Source: Ettlia oleoabundans (lineage: Eukaryota > Chlorophyta > Chlorophyceae > Chlamydomonadales). Taken from it: 15,093 nucleotides of DNA. The DNA lies in contig JAAMXP010002396.1 of the NCBI GenBank assembly GCA_019693395.1, positions 1-15,093 on the forward strand, in the 5' to 3' direction. Positions 8,168-15,093 of the stretch are shown here, piece by piece. The notes beneath the pieces are model-generated. The model worked only from the letters and a program-made list of their open reading frames with translations. It was not told where the DNA came from and did no database searches. Positions within the stretch are counted from its first letter, which is position 1. Each line of letters opens with the position of its first letter. A program made the position numbers and the translations under genes.

Positions 8168-10209
8168 ACCCTCGAGTTTGCTGTGCGCAATGGCTTCTAT
8201 ACCGCTGCGGCACACCTGCTGCCTGGGCTCCAACAGGCAACCTTGCAAGGAGACGTGCTACCTTCTCATAGGTAGGGTGTTTACTGATACAGCGGTAGAA
8301 TCTTTCCCGAGTCAGCGGTAAGGTTGTTCTTGATACAACTTGGATCTGCAGCATCATTCTAGCACCCATCACGGTCAAACGACATGTGGTACAGCTGCTG
8401 TACTGGGGCTGTACAGCTGCTGTACAGTTGCTGGCAGATGCTGGCTCCCTCGCCCTGTGAGTCGCTTGCCTGCCGCCACAGGCACAAAATGGGGGGAATG
8501 GCCACCGTCGGTCTAACTCACCTAAGCTGCCAAGGATCAACACGTCCCCCCCTCACTGAGGTTAAGGGGTTGCGTGTCCGGCAGGACGGACAGCAGGCTA
8601 GGGGAGGGGTGTCCCTTGGCTGCTGGCAGGTCAAGGGAGGGGTGTCCCTTGGCTGCCGGCTATACCCGCAAGCACGGTTATGAACCCTGCCCAGGTCCAG
8701 TAGGGCCGGAGTAGCGGGGTTATGTAACTTGTATGTGTGTGGTACATATGTAACACACACACAGTGAGGCCGATGCTGAGGCTAAGCCGCACGGCGGGCA
8801 TCCCGATGACGACATGTCAATGGCAGATAAGGTGAGGGGGATGGCTGCTAGATTTGCTGTTGCTTGGATTTATGAGCTGGAGTCCAGGCGCCACCTGCTG
8901 CAGTTGCTGGTGTTAGCATGTAAGAGGTGACAGCTGTTTGACCCGCTCATGAGGGGCCAGAACTTTTAAAGTGGCGTGAGCTCTTTAACTTTTGGACGGA
9001 TCGGCATCCCCATTTGACATGTTTGCCATCTGGGCTTCTACACACACCCAGTTTTGCTCTCTCTTGTCTGTCAGGCGCTCAGATTTGCGGAGCTCATGGA
9101 CGAAATGGGTCAGCACGCTCTGCTGCCCAGCACATTTGCATCTAGCCTGGGGGGCGGGGGAACGCATCACAAGGCAGATGTGAGGCTTTAAAGCAGCTTT
9201 AAACCCTACACTTGCAGCCCAACAGCCTCTGCGTCAGCTGTCAGCACTAACGGCTCATACCTAGGCAGCCCTACGACAGACCGAAATCTACCATGCAACA
9301 CCTATCACCATTACTGCATTGCATTTCATTCAAGGATAGCAGGCAGAGCAGCGAGGTGGGTGTTTTCGCCGCTTCTGTGTAGTTGTTGGCTGGTGGTTGC
9401 AGTTTTCTACGGGCAGATGCTGGCTGAGCGATGTATGCTTCGCTAGACCGATGGTACGGAGCTGCGGGCTGTGTCAGGCCCGATCACATAGTTACTATCC
9501 CGCTTGCCCGGCATACTTGATGCGCGATGTTTCGTGGATTGTTTTTGATAAAGCATGCCTAGTCTGGTATAGTGATACAACAATTCACATTCTGACTGGA
9601 GGCATGCACAAACCCCCATAAACTATGCTGATTCATGCCGCCGCTGCTTGCCCCCCTGGTATGCCCTGCCCTACCTTGCAGCTGGCGTGTCACGACGCTC
9701 TGTCCCTGTTGCACCGCGCTCTGCAGTGGGGCTGCAATGCCACGCTGCCGGCTGTGCTGGGGTGGGGGGAGGATGAGGACAGCCCCTGGCTGTGCGACCT
9801 CACAGGTGAGTCCCACGGGCCAACAGGGTTCACAAAGACTGTTGTGAGGCTCAGTGCCAGTTGTTCGATAAGCAGCATTACTTCTGGCAAGGCGGGGGGA
9901 GTGTGGCGCGCACAATGATTTATTCAAGTAAGAGCCAGGCTCCACCACTGACTGTTCTTTGGTTCTTCCTTCCCCCAGCCCGCTGCAGGACCCCTGAGCA
10001 TCACCCCCCTGCACCTGGCCGCCCTCCTGCCAGACCCTGCAGCCGCCCGCCTTGCCCTGCTGCCGCTGATGACCCGCTGCCCCCCCGGTGCCCACACCTG
10101 GCGCTGCTGCTGCACCGCTGGTGGTCATTGCCCAGCCCACTTTTACAGCGCAGCGACTGCAGCAGGCGGTGGTGCTGAGCGCGGCACAGGTGGCGGCAGC
10201 AGCGCTTGA
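8168..10209 (+). CDS. ankyrin-type protein resembling the C-terminal region of SPL1/SPL7/CRR1-class SBP-box proteins (partial model)
   Basis: Exons: 8168-8271, 8352-8456, 8765-8926, 9083-9179, 9682-9805 and 9989 to about 10209. Phases match at every junction (2, 2, 2, 0, 1). The order of motifs follows the C-terminal half of plant SPL1/SPL7 proteins. First comes a helical LEFAVRNGFYTAAAHLL (the position of 'LLEFSMDHDW...LL'), then VQLLYWGCTAAVQLLADAG, then AVAWIYELESRRHLLQLL. Next is ALSLLHRALQWGCNATLPAV, then LTGPLSITPLHLAALLPD (an ankyrin TPLHxAA motif), then W-x8-GHCPAHFY at the usual 'W...TGFTPEDY' site. In that family this region follows a DNA-binding SBP domain. No SBP domain is visible here, so DNA binding cannot be claimed. 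The start is unknown. The frame of the last exon stops at 10207-10209, but splicing to a later exon is possible. An inverted-repeat element sits in the 8457-8764 intron. Confidence 0.6.
8499..8728 (+). repeat. dispersed element, copy 1 (inverted relative to copy at 13395-13642)
   Basis: Starts TGGCCACCGTCGG and ends GGGGTTATGTAAC. It matches the reverse complement of 13395-13642 almost base for base, apart from a few substitutions, a shorter C-run, and about 17 nt missing near 8682. It has no inverted repeats at its own ends and no protein-coding signal. It lies inside an intron of the ankyrin gene. A non-autonomous mobile element or the end of a larger one is likely. Confidence 0.85.
8602..8659 (+). 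repeat. 33-bp internal direct duplication within the element
   Basis: GGGAGGGGTGTCCCTTGGCT occurs at 8602 and again at 8635, a period of 33 bp. The same duplication is present in the other copy (13395-13642), so it predates the spread of the element. Confidence 0.85.
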
Positions 10210-10400
10210 AGGGTAGCCGCTGCAATGCACCGGCAGCACCAGCAGGCGCTGCCAGAGAAGCACAGGCTGCCGCCATCTGCGCTTTATGGCACCGGTGAGC
10301 CAGCACCAGCAGCAACACAGGCACCAGCAGCGGCGGATAAATCTCTTCATGCGCCAGCACTACCACCTGCACACCAAGCTCTCGTGGGATGTTTCCGCAG

Positions 10401-10742
10401 CACCTGCCCAAGCGAACCGCGAGCAGCGGCAGTCTGCTCCAGTGGTGCCTAATGCAGGGCGCGCTGGGTTGCAGCCGAGCACGCCCCGCAAGACCCCAGC
10501 TGCCTCTGCGCCTGGGGCTGCCCTTGCGCAACACTCGACAGGTGGGCTGTTCCTGGTTCCAATCGGCGGCGGGGCTGCTGCCGCTGCAGGCCATGCACGC
10601 AGCCCTGTGCAGCGGCAGGCAGCAGCGACAGCGAACGGCAGCGTCAGCATTGGTAGCGACAGCAGCAGCAGCAATCAATTGGCGAGCAGCACGCAGCAGG
10701 GCAGCTGCAAGTGTTTCGAGCTTGCGGCAGCGGCAGGACTGA
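10401..10742 (+). CDS. candidate additional exon of the ankyrin gene (unjoined)
   Basis: An open frame after a good acceptor (GTTTCCGCAG, 10391-10400) running to TGA at 10740-10742, about 113 codons. Codon choice is strongly biased to CTG, GCG, CAG and GGC, as in supported exons. Pieces include SLLQWCLMQGALGC, LPLRLGLPLRNTRQ and a helical AASALVATAAAAINWRAARS. A short intervening exon with AREAQAAAICALWHR (ending at a GTGAGC donor, about 10302) may also exist. I could not find a phase-consistent path from the exon at 9989 to this frame, so membership in the gene is inferred only from position, strand and codon use. Two other frames here are also open. Confidence 0.35.
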   Translation, partial: HLPKRTASSGSLLQWCLMQGALGCSRARPARPQLPLRLGLPLRNTRQVGCSWFQSAAGLLPLQAMHAALCSGRQQRQRTAASALVATAAAAINWRAARSRAAASVSSLRQRQD

Positions 10743-10799
10743 GGGTCAGGCCTGCTGGCGCCACATCGGCGGGACAACGAGACAGACTGCCAGGGATGG

Positions 10800-10885
10800 C
10801 TTATGGGTGCGTGGGTGATGAGGCTGCGTGGGCTGGTGGGTGGACACTTGGGTGGGTTGGCAGGGTGGTGGATGGTTACTGGGCC
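10800..10885 (+). other. G/T-rich tract with repeated GGG runs
   Basis: Many GGG runs separated by short T/C-containing loops (GGGTGCGTGGG, GGGCTGGTGGG, GGGTGGGTT). It would be intronic or 3' flanking DNA of the plus gene and could form a G-quadruplex. No coding signal on the plus strand. Confidence 0.4.
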
Positions 10886-11069
10886 GGTTGTTTGTCTGAT
10901 TGGCTGGCTGCGCCAGCAGGTGCAAAGTTGTGCCGCTGTTCTCCTGCCGCCCCTTCTTGTACTGCCTGCTGTTTGATCACTCACCATTCGTCTATGTATG
11001 CTTAACATTCCTCTGCTCAACTATCTGCCATGGCTCTATAACAGATCAATATCTCGCTAAGATCATCCA

Positions 11070-11113
<44 letters not shown>

Positions 11114-11115
11114 CC
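11070..11115. repeat. (CCTG)n tetranucleotide microsatellite
   Basis: About eleven uninterrupted CCTG units, followed by CCGCTGCAG, a usable plus-strand 3' splice acceptor. If a downstream exon exists, the repeat would sit in its polypyrimidine region. Confidence 0.95.
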
Positions 11116-11425
11116 GCTGCAGACACTGACTGGTCCCGGCTGAGCCACTTGTCGCCTCACCCCTGGCAGTACCACCCCGAAGAGGTGACGGACAGGCTGA
11201 TGCACCGCCCGAGACATACAGAGCTGCCCGGGTGTGGCAATGCAGTACATTTTGCTGCCACCGCCCGTACCGCTTTGTGCCGCCAGCGCACCTGTAGCAC
11301 CTGGCGGCGACAGGGGCAACCCCTGGTACAGAGGGGGGAGACGCGGCTGCGTTTGCCGGCATGTGCTGCTATGTCACATTCAGCAAATCCGCAACATAAA
11401 TATTGGTTCAAGACTAGAGGTCGAT

Positions 11426-11782
11426 CTAGCAAACAGGTCGCCGCCTGTTGGCAGCAGCGGGCCCCGCTACCAATCCCAGGGACAGTGCCGCCAGCACGGG
11501 CAGCAGCGCACTGCCGAGCGCCAACAGAACAAGAAGCGCAGCCCGCTGCCACGCCCTGCGCCGCGCCGCCGCTAAGGGCATTTCCCGCAAGCAGATGCCG
11601 TCATTCAAACCAATGCTTGCCTGTAGCACGGCGCCACTGCCACCAGGGCAGCCGCAACAGTGGCGTTGAGGAGTGCGGGCCAGCAGGCGCCAGCGGGGCT
11701 CTAGCGGGTGGTACTGGTGTTTGTACTGCACCCAACGCTGCCCCAACTGCCCACACACAGCAAGCATGTGCAAGACAGGCAA
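11426..11782 (-). CDS. possible minus-strand exon with one hydrophobic helix
   Basis: An open frame ending in TAG at 11426-11428 with codon use like real exons here (CTG, GTG, GCG rich). It includes YHPLEPRWRLLARTPQ and, near the C-terminus, a long hydrophobic run starting RAALLVLLALGSALLP and followed by a basic tail (NRRRPVC). This would be a single membrane-spanning segment. The upstream end is unclear; an acceptor at GGGTGCAG before TACAAACACC is possible. No TGTAA was found downstream. A plus-strand frame overlaps it but has poorer codon use. The family is not recognised. Confidence 0.28.
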   Translation of the reverse strand: MPVLHMLAVCGQLGQRWVQYKHQYHPLEPRWRLLARTPQRHCCGCPGGSGAVLQASIGLNDGICLREMPLAAARRRAWQRAALLVLLALGSALLPVLAALSLGLVAGPAAANRRRPVC

Positions 11783-13394
11783 AACGACATATACGCATGT
11801 ATTCTAGGGCTCAACATTGACGCTCATGTACAACTGTGTGCCTGCTGCTGCAATTGCTGGCACATTGACTCCACTAAATTGGTTCCTTGCCACCTGTCAT
11901 ATGCCACGCCTGCTGCCGCTTGCCGTGCCAGCAGTGACGTGGAGCCTGATGCCACCTACAGCTGTTCAAAGAGCCCAATGTGCTTTGGTAAATCTACAGG
12001 CCTGGGTGTGTGCTTGTTTGTACAGGTGTACCGCCATGCAGAATATGGACAGCAGGCCCGTACATGGGCAGTTGGAGGATCAATAATGATCTCAGGTTGT
12101 TCTGGGCTCGGCTTTGCCGAGCCAGATGTTGCGTGAACTGTAAAGGAGAACACTTCGTACGTAATACATATGGAGGCTAAGTAGGCATGGTGCAGACTTG
12201 GAGCAGGTGAATGCGAGGGTGCAGCATGTTGACCACCGCAGCACGAACATTGGACATCGATAAAGTTGGGGTCCCTATTCCACAAGCACAACTGAAGGTT
12301 GTAACACATGCTGCAATGGCAGCCACTTCTGGCAACATGCCCCATCGAAGCCAGTAGCCGATGCATTGGCTAGACTAGATCATGAGGGGCGTTAACTATG
12401 CCAGACGCAACGACTGCCTCGGAAAATGGACTGCAACTGTGGTTAGGGCCAGGGGCAGGATCAGACGGGTACGTCACACACATTGCCAGACAGATGTGGT
12501 GGACACTGCGGGCTTGCTGGCGACACCTGCATTGAGCATGGGCATTGGCAGTGCAGCCCATGTTTTGTGCCGCTCGACGTGCCACTTGCAGGTACCCACC
12601 CAAGCAACCCAACTGGTTGTGCGCGATCCTCTGCGCTGCGATGCAATGCTACACAAAGCTGGGTGCAGTAACTCTACGCTGAATTTTCACCACACAACAC
12701 TGCTGCTGCTTTTTTTCACCTCATGCAGGGGTGCTGCTTGCCACCCCGACGTGGACTCCAGCCCAGATGAGCCCAAGTCCCGCTGGCAAATCTCATGCGC
12801 AGGCCGGCCGGGTAATGCGCTGTAGTCGTCACCTGCAGCCCAACGTCAACTCCAATGGCCAGCTTTCACTCAGCAACGACCGTGTGCGCAAATGAAATGT
12901 TGTAATACTCACTCAGTCAGCCAGCCAGACAGCAACAGAGAGCCATACAGTAGAAGTGCAAGCAACGAAACTAACAAACCGTTCCTTTAGATGGTGTGCC
13001 TTTGGGCTCATTGCTTTGTCTATGTGGCCCTTGCAATCCGCAAGTCTCAAGACAAGAAGATTGAAAAAAAGCAATGTAGCAGCATAGGTGTCAGCACCAC
13101 TCAGCTAGCAGTGGGCACAACAAGTGTGATATATAGTATTTGCCCACCTTGCTCTGTGATGACGGCATCCCAGCAGGTGGTGTACCTGCATGCAGGCCGA
13201 CACGATGCAGCGGTTTGCATCAATAGGCTGCGGCAGTGATGCTGGGAACATACTGGGCATTGGGCACATAGTTAGGCCCCGTTTGTCAAGGTCAAAGGCA
13301 GTATTTATTTTCAGCTAAGGAAAAATGCTTGAACAAACAGGGATGCAACAATGAAGTCATTCTGCCAGCACAGTCCAAGCCTGCCTGCGTGTGT
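11783..13394. other. no supported gene
   Basis: Open frames here are short and have no consistent codon bias, splice structure or recognisable motif. TGTAA words on the plus strand at 12139, 12300 and 12901 could be 3' ends of upstream transcripts but are expected by chance at this length. I see no transposase, reverse transcriptase or RNA gene. Confidence 0.5.
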
Positions 13395-13642
13395 GTTACA
13401 TAACCCCGCTACTTAGGCCCTACTGGACCTGGGCAGGGGAGCCGTACCGGCCGACTCATAACCGTGCCTGCGGGTATAGCCGGCAGCCAAGGGACACCCC
13501 TCCCTTGACCTGCCAGCAGCCAAGGGACACCCCTCCCCTAGCCTGCTGTCCGTCCTGCCGGACACGCAACCCCCTAAACCTCAGTGGGGGGGGGGACGTG
13601 TTGATCCTTGGCAGCTTAGGTGAGTTAGACCGACGGTGGCCA
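13395..13642 (-). repeat. dispersed element, copy 2 (inverted relative to copy at 8499-8728)
   Basis: Reads GTTACATAACCCC to GGTGGCCA and is the reverse complement of 8499-8728, including the 33-bp internal duplication. It carries about 17 extra nt near 13440-13456 and a run of ten G at about 13586-13595 where copy 1 has seven C. High identity between the copies implies recent duplication or transposition. Confidence 0.85.
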
Positions 13643-13712
13643 ACGATTCGCAGGCGTTATGCGTTCAATACAATTGCCCACCACAAGCAGTACTAGGGCA
13701 AAGCCCGTTCCC

Positions 13713-13746
13713 CTGCTCACATCAGGTCGCTGCTCACATCAGGTCG
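13713..13746. repeat. 17-bp perfect tandem duplication
   Basis: CTGCTCACATCAGGTCG occurs twice back to back, about 70 bp outside copy 2 of the dispersed element. Confidence 0.9.
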
Positions 13747-13996
13747 CTGCTACATTGCAACGAGTTAGGTTACAAACAAGCGGATGCCATGGTATTCATC
13801 TCCACCCTCAAGAGTGTCTGTATGGCACTCTGTTTGCCAAAGCCAGACTCTGACCACAAAAGCAATGAAAATCAAGCTCACCACTCGTCAGGGTTAAGCT
13901 CCATCAGCCATTGGAACGCGTACAAGCCAGGTTGAGCCGCTGGGTCTATTGTGAAGCATCCCCTGCAGATACATAGAGAACTTTGGTTAGGCCATA

Positions 13997-14045
13997 GGCC
14001 AGCTTTCATTCGACTCTGGATGTTGCGCGAAGACAGGGGTGCAGT
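13997..14045 (+). repeat. diverged direct repeat, copy 1
   Basis: Shares GGCCAGCTTTCA, then ACTCT, GGATGTT, CG and GGGGTGCA in the same order and nearly the same spacing with 14687-14740. The core GGCCAGCTTTCA is also found at 12857. Confidence 0.6.
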
Positions 14046-14686
14046 AGCAGCAGTAGTAGTAAGACAATCAAAACCAAAAACCCAATTGTTTACTAACTCA
14101 AATGCATCCATTCCTGCTTGGGACATTACATCTGAGAGTGAACAGGCCACAATCACAAGCCTAACAACTAGCTGGGATCCCCGTCCGCCAGCCTTTAGCA
14201 TGCAATCAAAGTGTTATATTTGCCTGCATGGTCGGCCGCGTGACTCCGCGGGGATGAAATGGTCATAATGGGGGTGGTTTGTGTAACCATGTCCGGCGCT
14301 TGGATCAGGGCTGCAGTCGTCATAGGGCAACTCCCATTGCATTGGCGAGCTCAAAAGATTGGTCTGCGGGCATGGGGTTGGGAGGCAGCAGCCAGATTAA
14401 CTGGAAACCCCTTACCTGAGGTTGAAAGTGTAGCGTTGACGCTATAGTCTCTCTCATGTTGGCAACCCCACGCATGGCCAACAATTACATTTGGCCAGTC
14501 TGGATGGCAGCTATCTGTCACCTATGCTCCACCCCCAAACCTCATCCCCACCTTCATCCCGCCATACCCTGCTATTCCCCCTCTCTCTCCCGGTTGGTCT
14601 CTGGTGCCGTGTCTCTCACACGACTCCTACTTTCCATCCCTTCCGAACTGGCCACCACAGTTGGGCCCCTTGGGTCAAGGCCTTTC

Positions 14687-14740
14687 GGCCAGCTTTCAAT
14701 CACTCTTATGGATGTTTTCTCGAGTACCGGGGTGCAACAG
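14687..14740 (+). repeat. diverged direct repeat, copy 2
   Basis: Partner of 13997-14045 with small indels. Similarity seems to extend some 20 bp upstream (CTTGGGTCAAGGCC against TTTGGTTAGGCC). Confidence 0.6.
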
Positions 14741-15060
14741 TCAGTCAGTCACCCACCTGATTGGCATCCATTCCCTCCTGCGCCTTTACTGCGTACACGT
14801 GTATCATGCCGACACAGTATGGGACTCCATGCGGGAAGACGTCAGTGGCTAAGCCCTTAACGTGCCCAAGACCTACCCACTCAATGCACACATCCCTGCC
14901 ACGCTTGTAGATGCTGAGAGGTGCATGTGCCTCGCTGCTGTACCTGTAGAACAACCGATTGAGGAACGCAAGAACGCGGGCAAGGTTGGGTGGCTACTAG
15001 GAATTAATGGAGTTGCGCTAATATATACTGTGCATCGCGCGCTTCGTTGGCGGCAGGGCG

Positions 15061-15093
15061 GGGTGGTGGTGGTGGTGTGTGTGTGTGTGTGTG
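15061..15093. repeat. (GGT)n-(GT)n compound microsatellite at the window edge
   Basis: About five GGT units followed by at least nine GT units; it continues beyond the window. Confidence 0.95.

Larger units (their letters stand above)
13643..15060. other. no supported gene; diverged repeats only
   Basis: Open frames are short, T/A-richer than the genes to the left, and have no motif or splice pattern I can defend. The stretch holds a 17-bp tandem duplication (13713-13746) and a pair of diverged direct repeats (13997-14045, 14687-14740). Confidence 0.5.

Noticed and set aside
10286..11005. 239-codon open frame on the plus strand
   Set aside because: It overlaps the better-biased 10401-10742 frame and continues through the G/T-rich tract; most of the product is Ala/Gln/Ser filler. 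It is not excluded, but less likely.
10001..11020. 339-codon open frame on the minus strand
   Set aside because: It runs antisense through the TPLHLAAL ankyrin exon and the candidate 10401 exon, and is rich in Arg, Cys and Pro with no recognisable domain.
10900..11820. 306-codon open frame on the plus strand
   Set aside because: It crosses a microsatellite and has poor codon bias after about 11190. Only a short piece after the acceptor at 11122 could be an exon, and it cannot be joined by phase to anything supported.
8499..13642. A single 5.1 kb transposon bounded by long terminal inverted repeats
   Set aside because: No transposase-like sequence between the copies, no target-site duplication seen, and the ankyrin gene spans the left copy with matched exon phases. 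Kept only as an alternative in the findings.
1..15093. CRISPR array, tRNA or rRNA genes, organellar genes
   Set aside because: No regularly spaced direct repeats with unique spacers, no recognisable RNA gene signature, and intron-rich GC-rich coding typical of nuclear DNA.

Overview
This window looks like nuclear DNA of a green alga (Chlorophyta, probably Chlorophyceae). The sequence is GC-rich, coding stretches strongly favour CTG and other G/C-ending codons, and genes are cut by short introns (about 80-500 nt), several with GC-AG rather than GT-AG ends. TGTAA polyadenylation signals sit behind the two genes whose ends are visible, and proteins carry long Gln/Ala/Gly/Pro-rich stretches. Nothing looks bacterial, viral or organellar. 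All exon models below were built by eye from reading frames, splice sites and intron phase.

Layout. (1) 1-1356, plus strand: the last four exons of the AAA+ ATPase RUVBL1/Pontin, ending at a clear stop. (2) 1357-1702: a tail-to-tail intergenic strip with a TGTAA signal on each strand and a degenerate tandem repeat in the 3' UTR of the minus-strand gene. (3) 1703-6896, minus strand: a seven-exon gene for a protein of about 1365 residues with an N-terminal unrecognised domain, a short coiled coil and then mostly low-complexity sequence. No family is recognised. (4) 6897-8167: a divergent, mostly unresolved spacer that may hold 5' exons of the next gene. (5) 8168 to about 10209, plus strand: a phase-consistent chain of six exons resembling the C-terminal ankyrin-type region of the SPL1/SPL7/CRR1 class of SBP-box proteins. 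No SBP zinc-binding domain is visible in the window. Its 3' end is unresolved; a further good candidate exon lies at 10401-10742. (6) 10743-13394: low coding evidence, with a CCTG microsatellite and one minus-strand open frame with a hydrophobic helix. (7) 13395-15093: repeats only.

A roughly 230-250 bp element occurs twice in opposite orientation, at 8499-8728 (inside an intron of the ankyrin gene) and at 13395-13642. It is the clearest mobile-DNA-like signal. The genes do not form an operon or obvious functional cluster. The most interesting points are the SBP-less ankyrin gene, the inverted repeat pair, the repeated use of GC donors, and the unknown minus-strand protein.
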